NCBI GenBank assembly: GCA_963726975.1
Contig: CAVSEK010000001.1
Location: 372,001 to 436,000 of the forward strand
From: CAVSEK01 sp963726975
GTDB lineage: Bacteria > Actinomycetota > Actinomycetes > Mycobacteriales > SCTD01
Reading direction: 5' to 3'
Length of the DNA: 64,000 nt
In this document: positions 27,571-38,956 of the stretch, in pieces
Layout of the letters: every line of letters begins with the position of its first letter
Position numbering within the stretch: position 1 is the stretch's first letter
The notes under the pieces: generated by a model
The model's input: the letters and a program-made list of their open reading frames with translations, nothing else
The model's database searches: none
What the model was told of the DNA's origin: nothing
Position numbers and translations under genes: made by a program

Positions 27571-30500
27571 TTGTTGCTGCGCACCCCTCGTCGCCGCACC
27601 CGGTCCCTGGTGGCCGGCGTCGGCGCCGCCGCCCTGCTGGCCGGCGGGTTGACCGCCGCCCTCGGTGGCCCGGCCGCCTCCACGGCCGCTGCCGCGCCGA
27701 CGGCCTGCCCGCCCGGCTACACGTCGTACGCCGACCACCTGCGCGAGGAGCAGCAGGTCAAGACGCTGGCCGCCGGAGGGTCGCAGGACGCCCTGCAGTC
27801 CCTCGCCGACGCCTTCGCGCTGGAGAAGGCCCGCAACGGCGAGTCCGTCGCGGCCGGCACCTGCGTCAACGCGCAGCACCCCGAGTCGCTGGGCGAGCTG
27901 GCCCTGGCCAACCTGGCCCACGAGCTGCCGCGGGTCGCCCCGGTCGGCACGGTGCAGCCCGGCGCCTTCAGCGCCGCGCTGAAGCAGAAGGCCGCGATGA
28001 CCAAGCCGGTCCCGGGCACCTCGGGCGTGGCCAAGGCGTACGGCACCGGGCCCCTCATCGTCGACGACCCGGCCTACCCCGAGGTCAACGGCCTCGGCCT
28101 GGCCGACAACTCGGCGCGCATCGACGCGTTCTCCTACGACGCGGCCAGCAACCGGCTGCTCGCGGCCGTCTCCAGCGCCGGCGTCTACCTGTCCACCGAC
28201 CTCGGCCTGCACTGGCGCAGCATCAGCGACCGGCTGCCGAGCACCATCACCAGCGGCGTGGGCTACGTGCCCGCCAAGGGGGCGCGCAAGTCCCGCGTCG
28301 TCGCGCTGACCGGTGAGGGCACCTACGGCGCGTCGTCCTACCTGGGCTTCGGCGCCTACTACACCAACGACCTCGAGGCCGCGATCGCCAACAAGCGGCA
28401 GCCGGCCTGGGTCAAGGCGACGGGGGTGCCGGACGGCGCCCTCGGCTTCCAGGTCGCGGTCGACCCGACCAACTCCGACGTCGTCTACGCAGCCACCTCG
28501 CTGGGCCTCTACCGCTCGGCCAACGGCGGCAGGAGCTACACCAACGTGGCGCTGCCGACCGGGGTGGCCAAGACCGGCGGGCAGCCCTGCGCCGGGGTCA
28601 TGGACCTCACCGCCCGGCCCGAGTGCGCCCTCGCCAACATGGTGACCTCGGTGGTCGTGCAGTCCGCCGGCGGCACCACCCTCGCCCGGGGCGGCAAGGT
28701 CGTCGCGGCGGTCGGCTGGCGCGGTGGCATGCGCAAGAACCCGGACGGCACCGTCCAGTCGCCGAGCAACGGCCTCTACGGCTCGGACACCGGCGCCCCC
28801 GGCACCTTCACCAAGCTCACCACCAACACGGTCGACCGGCCGGACGCCTTCACCGAGCAGGTCGGGGTCGGCCGCATCGCGCTCGGCGCGGCGACCGGCC
28901 CGACGCAGGACCACGGCTACCTCTACGCGCTCGTGCAGGACGCCCGCCTGCTCAACGGCGGCCTCAAGGGCCTCGACGCGCCGCTCGGCGGCGAGGAGCA
29001 GCCCAAGCCCCCGCACGTCTGCGACCCGGTGCTCGGCGCCTGCCCGGCCGAGGGCGGCACCGTCCTCGAGGGGCTCTACGTGAGCAAGGACTTCGGCGTC
29101 AGCTGGGTCCGGATCGGCGACGACAACAGCATCGCCCGCAACCCGTCGTCCGGCTCCGCGCTGGTCGGCCTGGGCACCGCGATCGGCTACGAGCCCGGCG
29201 TGCAGGGCTGGTACAACCTGTGGGTCACGCCCGACCCCACCTCCTCGCTGGGCGGCGCGCCGACCCGGCTCGCCTTCGGCCTCGAGGAGGTCTGGGAGAA
29301 CGAGATCGTGCCCGGCGTCCCGAACGCCGTGGACGGCGTCGGCGACACCTTCAAGGTCATCGGCCGCTACTTCGCCGGTGACTCCTGCCAGCTGCTCTCG
29401 CTCGGCCTGCCGGCCTGCCCGACCAACCGGCAGCCGACCAACAGCTACACGACCCACCCCGACCAGCACGCCGGCCTGTTCGTCCCGGTGGACGCGAACG
29501 ACCTCAGCAAGGGCGTCCACCTCCTCGTCGGCAACGACGGCGGCGCCTACCGCCAGACCGTGACGCCGGACCCCTCGGACGACACGCCCCCGCAGACGAC
29601 GCGCGACCAGACCAGCCCGGTCGGCGTCACCACCGGCGACTTCGACAACGGGCACTGGGGACGCGGCGCCAACACCGGCTTCGAGGCCACGCTGCCCTAC
29701 CACGCCGTGATGGCCAAGGACGGCACCGTCTGGGCCGGCCTGCAGGACAACGGGCACATGAAGATCGACCCGAAGAAGGGCCTGCAGCGCTACGAGACGT
29801 ACGGCGGCGACGGCTTCTTCGCCGCGGTCGACCCCGACAACAGCAAGGTCGCCTACGAGGAGTACGTCGGCGGCCGCATCGCGGTCACCGTCGACGGCGG
29901 CACGAACTGGACGGCGATCGCGCCCACGCTCACCGGTGCGCAGTTCGCCAACCCGTTCGTCATGGACCCCTTCGACGCCAAGCACCTGCTCACCGCGGGC
30001 AACGAGGTCGTCGAGCGGCTCGGCGGCCCGGACGGCGACTGGACCCAGGTCTACGACCTGGGCACCGCGCAGCACCCGGGCGACCCGGCGGCGGCCCCCA
30101 CCGCCACCGACCCGATCAACCGGATGTCGGCCGTCGACCTGCGCGGCGACTCCGCCTACGTCGGCTTCTGCGGCAGCTGCGACACGCTGAACAACGGCGC
30201 GGCGTTCAAGCGGGGCCTGGCCACCAACGTCGCGGGCGCCGCCCCGGCGAAGAAGGGCACCCCGGCGGGCTGGCACGTCGCCGCGGCGAAGGGCCTGCCC
30301 AACCGCTACGTCACCGGCATCGCCCAGAGCGCGTACGACGCGAAGACGGTCTACGTGGCTCTCGGCGGCTACTCGCGCCGGTGGACCCCGCCGGGCACCG
30401 TCGGCGACGTCAACGACCAGGTCGGCACGGGGCACCTGTTCCTGTCCCGCGACGCCGGTGAGACCTTCACCGACGTCAGCGCGAACCTGCCCGACGTCAA

Positions 30501-31248
30501 CGTCACCGCGGTGGCCCTGCGCGGCCGCCAGGTGATCGTCGGCACCGACCTGGGGGCCTTCGCCTCCGGGCCGTCCGGCATCAACCAGCTCGGCTTCGCC
30601 CCGCTCAAGGGCATGCCGAACACGCCGGTCAACTCGATCACCCGCAGCCCCTCCGACCCGCGCACCCTCGTGCTGGCGACGAACGGCCGCGGGGTGTGGA
30701 CGTACCGCTTCGTCAGCGACGTGCAGGAGCCGGCCCCGCCGGCCCCGCCCGCGCCGCCGGCGCCGCTGTCCGGCACGCCCGTCGCCGGGCCGTTCACCTT
30801 CGACACCGGCGCGGACGGCTTCACCACGACGACCGACGACGTGCTCGGCCGCGGCTGGTCCCGACCGCTCGCCGGTGGGGGCGCCCACGGCTCGGCCGGC
30901 AGCTTCGCGGTCCAGCAGTACGGCGACTCGCTGACCACGACGCTCACCTCGCCCGCCCTGCAGCACCCGGGCGGCAGCGCGGCGGTGCAGTTCTCGTACG
31001 CCATCAACACCGAGGACGGCTTCGACGGCGTGGGCGTGCAGTGGTCCAGCGACGGCAAGACCTGGAACACGGTCGCGAACGTCACCGGGACCAACGCGAC
31101 CTACCCGGACTACGCCAGCCTGACGACGCCCTCGTTCGCGGTGCCGGCCGGCCCGGTCTACGTCCGGTTGACCTTCACCAGCGACGACGTCGTCTCCTAC
31201 CCGGTCTACGACGGGGTCTCGGTGGACGACCTGGTGCTGCTGAAGTAG
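27571..31248 (+). CDS. Large secreted sialidase/BNR-repeat beta-propeller protein
   Basis: A 1,225-residue exported protein with a twin-Arg-like basic start followed by a hydrophobic signal (about 8-40). The body has repeated Asp-box/BNR-type elements such as 'GVYLSTDLGLHWRSI', 'GLYRSANGGRSYTNV', 'YVSKDFGVSWVRIG', 'AVTVDGGTNWTAI' and 'LFLSRDAGETFTDV', spaced as in VPS10/sialidase propellers. A Pro-rich linker near residue 1055 leads to a MAM/immune-inhibitor-like beta domain ending 'YPVYDGVSVDDLVLLK'. There is no LPXTG, so it is probably released. Catalytic sialidase residues cannot be assigned, so activity is unknown. TTG start at 27571 has GAGGAG 6 nt upstream. Confidence 0.82.
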   Translation: MLLRTPRRRTRSLVAGVGAAALLAGGLTAALGGPAASTAAAAPTACPPGYTSYADHLREEQQVKTLAAGGSQDALQSLADAFALEKARNGESVAAGTCVNAQHPESLGELALANLAHELPRVAPVGTVQPGAFSAALKQKAAMTKPVPGTSGVAKAYGTGPLIVDDPAYPEVNGLGLADNSARIDAFSYDAASNRLLAAVSSAGVYLSTDLGLHWRSISDRLPSTITSGVGYVPAKGARKSRVVALTGEGTYGASSYLGFGAYYTNDLEAAIANKRQPAWVKATGVPDGALGFQVAVDPTNSDVVYAATSLGLYRSANGGRSYTNVALPTGVAKTGGQPCAGVMDLTARPECALANMVTSVVVQSAGGTTLARGGKVVAAVGWRGGMRKNPDGTVQSPSNGLYGSDTGAPGTFTKLTTNTVDRPDAFTEQVGVGRIALGAATGPTQDHGYLYALVQDARLLNGGLKGLDAPLGGEEQPKPPHVCDPVLGACPAEGGTVLEGLYVSKDFGVSWVRIGDDNSIARNPSSGSALVGLGTAIGYEPGVQGWYNLWVTPDPTSSLGGAPTRLAFGLEEVWENEIVPGVPNAVDGVGDTFKVIGRYFAGDSCQLLSLGLPACPTNRQPTNSYTTHPDQHAGLFVPVDANDLSKGVHLLVGNDGGAYRQTVTPDPSDDTPPQTTRDQTSPVGVTTGDFDNGHWGRGANTGFEATLPYHAVMAKDGTVWAGLQDNGHMKIDPKKGLQRYETYGGDGFFAAVDPDNSKVAYEEYVGGRIAVTVDGGTNWTAIAPTLTGAQFANPFVMDPFDAKHLLTAGNEVVERLGGPDGDWTQVYDLGTAQHPGDPAAAPTATDPINRMSAVDLRGDSAYVGFCGSCDTLNNGAAFKRGLATNVAGAAPAKKGTPAGWHVAAAKGLPNRYVTGIAQSAYDAKTVYVALGGYSRRWTPPGTVGDVNDQVGTGHLFLSRDAGETFTDVSANLPDVNVTAVALRGRQVIVGTDLGAFASGPSGINQLGFAPLKGMPNTPVNSITRSPSDPRTLVLATNGRGVWTYRFVSDVQEPAPPAPPAPPAPLSGTPVAGPFTFDTGADGFTTTTDDVLGRGWSRPLAGGGAHGSAGSFAVQQYGDSLTTTLTSPALQHPGGSAAVQFSYAINTEDGFDGVGVQWSSDGKTWNTVANVTGTNATYPDYASLTTPSFAVPAGPVYVRLTFTSDDVVSYPVYDGVSVDDLVLLK

Positions 31249-31259
31249 CCGCACGCACG

Positions 31260-31305
31260 ACAGCAGCAGGGGCGGGAGCCGGTCGGCTCCCGCCCCTGCT
31301 GCTGT
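31260..31305 (+). terminator. Strong hairpin terminator after the beta-propeller gene
   Basis: A perfect 21-bp inverted repeat with a four-base GGTC loop begins 12 bases after the TAG at 31246-31248. It is the strongest hairpin found in the window. No T-run follows. Confidence 0.8.
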
Positions 31306-31313
31306 CGGCGAGG

Positions 31314-31715
31314 TGGCTGGACAGCTCGCGGTGGGCGCCCGACCACGTCCTGGAGGGGCTCACGGCGAGGGCCGTAGCGCTGGCGTCCGGTGCACCGGGG
31401 CGGTCCACCCTGCAGGCGGCGATCGCCGGCGTGCACGCGATGGCGCCGTCCCTGGAGCAGGCCGACCGGCGCGCGTCGTGCACCTCGAGGACCTGCTGCC
31501 GGCGGTGTCGGACGCCCCGGTGGTCGCGCTCAGCCGGGCCGCTGCCGTGGCGTTCGCCGACGGCCCGGCGGCTGCCCTGCCGCTGCTGGACGAGCTGACG
31601 ACCGACCGCCGGCTACCCGTCCCTGCCCGCCACCCGCGCCGCTCGCGGCGCCGCCTCGTGTGCCGGCAGCCGGCTGCGGGAGGTCGACGCCCACGCGGGC
31701 CCGGGGGATGCGCTC
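31314..31715 (+). pseudogene. Remnant of a RpoE-like (DUF6596-type) ECF sigma factor C-terminus
   Basis: Three frames each carry a piece of the C-terminal region of long ECF sigma factors. 'GRSTLQAAIAGVHAMAP' comes first, then 'APVVALSRAAAVAFADGPAA' in a second frame, then 'YPSLPATRAARGAASCAGSR' in a third. In intact homologs these read continuously as 'GPYQLQAAIAAVHA...SPVVALNRAVAVA...GP..YPYLHAARAxLL'. The promoter-binding N-terminal domains are absent. Joining the pieces needs shifts of different sign, so this is genuine decay, unlike the one-sided insertions elsewhere. The strong terminator just upstream isolates it from transcription. Confidence 0.65.
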
Positions 31716-31780
31716 CCTCCCGGGATGCGATAGGCAGTGGTCGGCGGTGCCTCGCCCGCCGCCGCGACGAGGGGGTCGGG

Positions 31781-32182
31781 ATGGCCGACGAGGACGCGCC
31801 GAAGGTGATCCTCCGCGGACGCGGTGACGGCGACAGCATCGTCCTGCCCATGAGTGGGCTCCACGCGCACATCACGCGCAAGGCGGCGCGGACGGAGACC
31901 GGCGGGCACTGGGCCCTCGGCGAGGCCTGGCAAGACCCCGACTTCGACAACCCACCGCACACCCACGACGAGGTCGAGGCGTTCTACGTGCTCGAGGGGA
32001 GCTACACCTTCTACACCGACAGCGACCCGGCCGAGGACGTCGGGCCCGGCGGCTTCGTCCTGATCCCGCCCGGCGCGGTGCACGGGTTCCGGACCGGTCC
32101 CCACGGCGGACGCCTCCTGTGCTTCTGGCCTTCGACCGTGGAGAACGCCTTCTTCGACCTGCGGAGCACCGGCGGGCAGTAG
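31781..32182 (+). CDS. Cupin-domain protein
   Basis: A 133-residue single-domain cupin. Motif 1 is 'HTHDEVEAFYVLEGSYTFYT' around residues 66-85, and motif 2 is 'GGFVLIPPGAVHGFRTG' near 97-113, which gives three His and one Glu as metal ligands. Such small cupins are isomerases, dioxygenases or sugar/acid binders. No neighbour points to one. Start ATG 31781 with GGGGGTCGGG just upstream. It stands alone between a sigma-factor remnant and a gene-free stretch. Confidence 0.8.
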   Translation: MADEDAPKVILRGRGDGDSIVLPMSGLHAHITRKAARTETGGHWALGEAWQDPDFDNPPHTHDEVEAFYVLEGSYTFYTDSDPAEDVGPGGFVLIPPGAVHGFRTGPHGGRLLCFWPSTVENAFFDLRSTGGQ

Positions 32183-32482
32183 CGGCAGCGTCCGGTGAGT
32201 CGTCACACCTCGGAGCGGCCGGTCTGGAGAGCCTGGCCGACCGATGAGGAGTGCCGCTCGCCGTGCCCCTTAGCTGTGTCCAGGGCGGCGGCGAGGGCTC
32301 GGACCCTCTGACACCTGCTGCTCCGCGGTGGACTCCTCCGGCGACCTCCGCCCGGTCGCCCGTCGCTGCGGGTCGTCCGTCGCCGGGTCGGACGCACTGC
32401 CTTGTCGAGCGCAGCGCCCGAGGCGCTGTCGGTGGCACCCGCGGGATGGGCCCGTCGCACCACCCGCTCGGCGTCCGTGGGG
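32183..32482. other. 300-bp gene-free stretch
   Basis: No reading frame here has a supported start, ribosome-binding site or recognisable motif on either strand. The sequence is less biased at third positions than its neighbours. Possibly decayed DNA associated with the sigma-factor remnant; no function is visible. Confidence 0.5.
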
Positions 32483-32970
32483 CTACACCTCGGCGCGGAC
32501 GACGTCGGCCTGCTTGCTGACGAGCTTCTCGACCAGCGGCGCGAGGAAGCCCTCCACCTTGCCGCCCAGGAGCGGGATCTTGACCGTGACCGTGCCCTCG
32601 ACGTGCCAGGTGCAGCCGCCGCCGGCCCGCGGCTCGATGCGGGTCTCGCCGACGATCTGCCCCGGGCTGCCCGGGAACGAGACCGCCCAGGTGCCCCGGC
32701 GCACGCCGTCGGCGTCCGGGCCCCAGGTGTCGGTCTGGGTGACCCGGCCGTCCTGGGGCGCGAACTTCTGCATGAAGCCCGGGATGCCGTCCGGCAGCCG
32801 CCGGCTGACCACCATCGTGGCGCCGCCGTCGGGCCGCCGGTCGACCGACACGAGCCGGCTGCCGTCGTGCAGGTGACGGTCCTGGACCACGGGCCAGTCG
32901 TCGCCCGTGAACAGTGCGTAGACGGCCTCGACGTCCGCGTCGACCGCTGCCGAGGTCGACAGTGGCCGGC

Positions 32971-32974
<4 letters not shown>
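32483..32974 (-). CDS. DUF2505 family (SRPBCC-like) protein
   Basis: A 163-residue cytosolic protein of the START/SRPBCC-like DUF2505 family, with an N-terminal 'AAVDADVEAVYALFTGDDWP' helix-loop and 'TWHVEGTVTVKIPLLGGKVE' followed by the C-terminal helix 'FLAPLVEKLVSKQADV'. The fold forms a hydrophobic ligand pocket. The ligand is unknown. GTG start at 32974 overlaps the idh stop as GTGA, so it is translated with isocitrate dehydrogenase, a common actinobacterial pairing. Confidence 0.85.
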
Positions 32975-35166
<2,192 letters not shown>

Positions 35167-35167
35167 G

Positions 35168-36175
<1,008 letters not shown>

Positions 36176-36285
36176 CGGGGACTGCTCCGCTCGTCGACGT
36201 CGGGATCGTCGGCCAGCGTACGAGCCGGGTGCGACGGTCCGGACCGCCGGGTCGGCACCGCCGTCGTCCGGCGTGCCGTGCGGGC

Positions 36286-36630
36286 TCAGCCCCGCGGGAT
36301 GGTGCTCGCGAGCACCAGGACCGCGGCCCCGGTGCCCACGAGCAGGGCCGCGTCCACGGCCCGGGCGCGCACCACCAGCCAGCCCGCCCGGGCGGGCGGC
36401 AGGACCAGCCGCAGCCCGGCGGCCAGCACCAGGGACAGCCCGATCAGGCCCGACCCGGTCCTCCAGCGCCCCGACGCGGCAGCCACCAGGCCGGCGGCGA
36501 CGACGGCGAGCACGACCAGGGTCGGAGCCTGCCGCGCCAGCCCGCGCCGCGTCCGCGCTCCTCGGGCACGGCGGCGCGGCGTCACCGGAGTGCCCGGACG
36601 TCCCGTCTTCGCCGAATCGCCCCCGGACAC
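36286..36630 (-). CDS. DUF3017 family membrane protein
   Basis: A 114-residue protein with a basic N-terminal third and three hydrophobic helices (about 36-55, 60-76 and 90-110). 'VLPPARAGWLVVRARAVDA' before the last helix is the DUF3017 hallmark. The family is restricted to actinobacteria and typically sits between folD and mdh, as it does here. Function is unknown. Start GTG or ATG at 36630 is not backed by a clear ribosome-binding site. Confidence 0.8.
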   Translation of the reverse strand: MSGGDSAKTGRPGTPVTPRRRARGARTRRGLARQAPTLVVLAVVAAGLVAAASGRWRTGSGLIGLSLVLAAGLRLVLPPARAGWLVVRARAVDAALLVGTGAAVLVLASTIPRG

Positions 36631-36731
36631 GACGCCAGCCTGTCACCCTGCAGCACGTCCGGACGGGAGCGCGCCCGCGCTCCGCCGGGAGCAGGGTGCC
36701 GGAGGCTCCCGCGAGGAGGAGGACGCGCGGC

Positions 36732-37319
36732 GTGAGCAGCCCGTACGTGGTGGTCGAGGGCTCGGCCGAGCAGCGCGCCCTGGAGACGACGGTGACCACG
36801 GTCGGCCGGGGTCCCGGCGTGGACCTGCACCTGGACGAGCCGAGCGTGTCCCGGCTGCACGCCGAGCTCGTGCGGCGCGGCCCGCACCTGTACGTCTCCG
36901 ACCTCGGGCTGTCGGCCAACGGCACCCGGGTCAACGGCCGGCCGGTGGGGCGCCGGGTGCTGCGCGAGGGCGACGTCGTCGCCTTCGGCCGGGCGCGGGT
37001 GCGCGTCGGCGGCCTCCCGGACGACGGGCCGGACGACGCGGTCGCGCTGCGCCGGGCCGTCCCGGACCTCACCCGCCGGGAGCGCGACGTGCTGCGGGCG
37101 CTGTGCCGCCCGGCGCTGGACCAGCAGGCGTTCGTCGCGCCGGCCACGCCTCGGGAGATCGCCGCCGCGCTCGTGGTCACCGAGGCGGCCGTCAAGCAGC
37201 ACCTGGTGCGGCTCTACCGCAAGTTCGCGGTCCCGGAGGGCGTCGACCGCCGGCGGCAGCTGGCCAACGCCGCCCTCGAGGACGGTCTGGTGCGGCTCGA
37301 CGACGGCCCCGTCGGCTGA
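36732..37319 (+). CDS. FHA-domain protein with C-terminal LuxR/GerE-like helix-turn-helix
   Basis: A 195-residue cytosolic protein. Residues ~20-95 form an FHA phosphothreonine-binding domain: 'TVGRGPGVDLHLDEPSVSRLHAEL' spread over strands, with the Arg, Ser and His of the binding loop and 'NGTRVNGRPV' later. Residues ~115-185 read 'LTRRERDVLRALCRP', then 'TPREIAAALVVTEAAVKQHL' and 'LYRKF', which follows the GerE pattern with a ~13-residue insertion. This would couple a kinase signal to DNA binding. Partner kinase and target genes are unknown, although a Ser/Thr kinase lies at 18.2 kb. GTG 36732 is preceded by GAGGAGGA. Confidence 0.8.
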   Translation: MSSPYVVVEGSAEQRALETTVTTVGRGPGVDLHLDEPSVSRLHAELVRRGPHLYVSDLGLSANGTRVNGRPVGRRVLREGDVVAFGRARVRVGGLPDDGPDDAVALRRAVPDLTRRERDVLRALCRPALDQQAFVAPATPREIAAALVVTEAAVKQHLVRLYRKFAVPEGVDRRRQLANAALEDGLVRLDDGPVG

Positions 37320-37320
37320 C

Positions 37321-37375
37321 CGGCCCCTGCCCGGCCCCTGCCCGGCCCCTGCCCGGCCCCTGAACGGCCCCTGAC
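37321..37375. repeat. Five-copy 11-bp tandem repeat between the FHA gene and folD
   Basis: The unit CGGCCCCTGCC is repeated three times exactly and twice more with changes in the last two bases. It starts directly after the FHA-gene stop, in the gap between convergent genes. No stem forms within a unit. Confidence 0.8.
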
Positions 37376-37388
37376 CGCCCGCGCGTCC

Positions 37389-38252
37389 TCAGGCCAGGCC
37401 GGTCCGCCGCTCGGCGGCCTCCACGGCGTTGCGGAAGAGCATCGCGACGGTCGTCGGGCCCACGCCGCCGACCCGCGGGGTGATCGCTGCGGCCACCTCG
37501 GCGCAGGACTCGTCGACGTCGGGCAGCAGCCGCTTGCCCTCGTAGCGCACCCCGCCGCCGACGACCGTGACGCCGGGCGACAGGTGCTCGGGCCGCAGGA
37601 TGCCGGGCACGCCGACGGCCGCGACGACGACCGCGGCCCGGCGGGTGTAGCGGTCCCAGTCGGGCACGCCGGTGTGCACGACGGTCACGGCGGCGTTGGC
37701 GGTGGGCCGCTTCTGGCTGAGCAGCAGCGCCAGCGGGCGGCCCAGGGTCGTGCCGCGCCCCAGCACGCAGACCTCCCTGCCGGCGACCTCGACCCCGTGG
37801 TGCGCGAGCAGCGCCTCGATGCCGGCCGGCGTGCAGGGCACGGGTCCGCGCATCCCGAGGGCGAGGCGGCCCATGTTGACCGGGTGCAGCCCGTCGACGT
37901 CCTTGTCCGGGTCCATCTCCAGCAGCGCCGCCTCGAAGTCGATCTGCGGCGGCGTCGGGTGCTGCACGAGCATCGCGTCCACGGCCGGGTCGTCGTTGAA
38001 GGCGCGGATCGCGGCGACGAGGTCGGCCTGGGTCGCCGTGCCCGGCAGGTGCGCGTGCGGGCTCGTGAAGCCCAGCCCGGTCGCCCGGTCCATCTTCATG
38101 CGGATGTAGCCGGCGCTCGCGGAGTCCTCCCCGACGAGGACCGTGCCGAGCCCCGGGCGGTGGCCGGCCGCGACGAGCGCCTCGATGCGGGGCGCCAGGT
38201 CGGCGTAGACGGCGTCGGCGACGGGGGCTCCGGGCAGCAGGCGGGCGCTCAT
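37389..38252 (-). CDS. folD: Bifunctional methylenetetrahydrofolate dehydrogenase/cyclohydrolase FolD
   Basis: Interconverts 5,10-methylene-, methenyl- and 10-formyl-THF, the one-carbon donor used by PurN and PurH. The 287-residue protein has the catalytic Tyr49-Lys53 pair in 'YIRMKMDRA', 'VQHPTPPQID' (LPLP-equivalent), 'DVDGLHPVNMGRL', 'GRGTTLGRPLA' for NADP and 'PRVGGVGPTTVAMLFRN' at the C-terminus. ATG 38252 is supported by a TAGCGT -10 element 6 nt upstream. Divergent from the methyltransferase gene, whose start is 17 bp away. Confidence 0.96.
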   Translation of the reverse strand: MSARLLPGAPVADAVYADLAPRIEALVAAGHRPGLGTVLVGEDSASAGYIRMKMDRATGLGFTSPHAHLPGTATQADLVAAIRAFNDDPAVDAMLVQHPTPPQIDFEAALLEMDPDKDVDGLHPVNMGRLALGMRGPVPCTPAGIEALLAHHGVEVAGREVCVLGRGTTLGRPLALLLSQKRPTANAAVTVVHTGVPDWDRYTRRAAVVVAAVGVPGILRPEHLSPGVTVVGGGVRYEGKRLLPDVDESCAEVAAAITPRVGGVGPTTVAMLFRNAVEAAERRTGLA

Positions 38253-38258
38253 GCCGCC

Positions 38259-38264
38259 ACGCTA
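38259..38264 (-). promoter_or_regulatory. -10 element for leaderless folD
   Basis: On the minus strand TAGCGT ends 6 nt before the folD ATG at 38252. The same 17-bp gap must also serve the divergent methyltransferase gene. Confidence 0.55.
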
Positions 38265-38269
38265 GTGAC

Positions 38270-38938
38270 ATGAGCGCGCCCGCTTCCCCCGACGGCCTCC
38301 CGCACCCGTCCCCCGACGCGTCCCGACCGGACTTCCCCGACGGCTTCTTCGGGCGCGACGACGAGCGGCCCGACCCGGAGTTCTACGCCAGCCCCCGGCT
38401 GGTCACCCACCTCGACGAGGGGGCCGTCGCCGCGGTGGGCGCGCTCTACGACGAGCTCGGGCTGACCGGGGACGTGCTCGACCTCATGAGCTCGTGGGTC
38501 TCGCACTTCCGCACGGCCCCCCGGTCGCTCACCGTGCTCGGGCTCAACGAGGTCGAGCTCGCCGCCAACCGCTCGGCCACCGCGCGGGTGCTGCAGGACC
38601 TCAACGCCTCGCCGCGGCTGCCGTTCGACGACGCCTCCTTCGACGCCGTCGTCAACTGCGTCTCGGTCGACTACCTCGTGCGCCCGGTCGAGGTGCTGGC
38701 CGAGGTCGCCCGGGTGCTGCGGCCCGGCGGGCTGTCGGTCTGCACCTTCAGCAACCGCTGCTTCCCCACCAAGGCCGTACGCGGCTGGCTGCTCGTCGAC
38801 GAGCAGGACCGGCCCGGGCTGGTCGCCGAGTACCACCGCCGCGCCGGCGGCTACGACGAGCCGGTGACCGAGCAGCGGGTGCGCGGCACCTGGCGGGCCG
38901 ACCCGCTGTGGGCGGTCTGGGCGCGCCGGGCGGGCTGA
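38270..38938 (+). CDS. SAM-dependent methyltransferase (type 11-like)
   Basis: A 222-residue class I methyltransferase. The SAM loop is atypical: 'GDVLDLMSSWVSHF' takes the place of the usual D/E-x-G-x-G. The downstream motifs 'FDDASFDAVVNCVSVDYLVR' and 'VARVLRPGGLSVCTFSNRCF' are clear. The substrate is unknown. Homologs of this form, with 'SSWVSH', occur as stand-alone proteins in bacteria and plants. ATG at 38270 is only 17 bp from the divergent folD start. Confidence 0.85.
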   Translation: MSAPASPDGLPHPSPDASRPDFPDGFFGRDDERPDPEFYASPRLVTHLDEGAVAAVGALYDELGLTGDVLDLMSSWVSHFRTAPRSLTVLGLNEVELAANRSATARVLQDLNASPRLPFDDASFDAVVNCVSVDYLVRPVEVLAEVARVLRPGGLSVCTFSNRCFPTKAVRGWLLVDEQDRPGLVAEYHRRAGGYDEPVTEQRVRGTWRADPLWAVWARRAG

Positions 38939-38956
38939 CCGGGTCCGGCTGGACCG

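Noticed and set aside
27490..31254. 1,254-codon antisense frame opposite the beta-propeller gene
   Set aside because: It is the classic mirror frame of a high-GC gene, with no start signal or domain, while the sense strand has a signal peptide and repeated Asp boxes.
37321..37375. CRISPR-like direct repeats
   Set aside because: The 11-bp units are back to back without spacers, so this is a simple tandem repeat.
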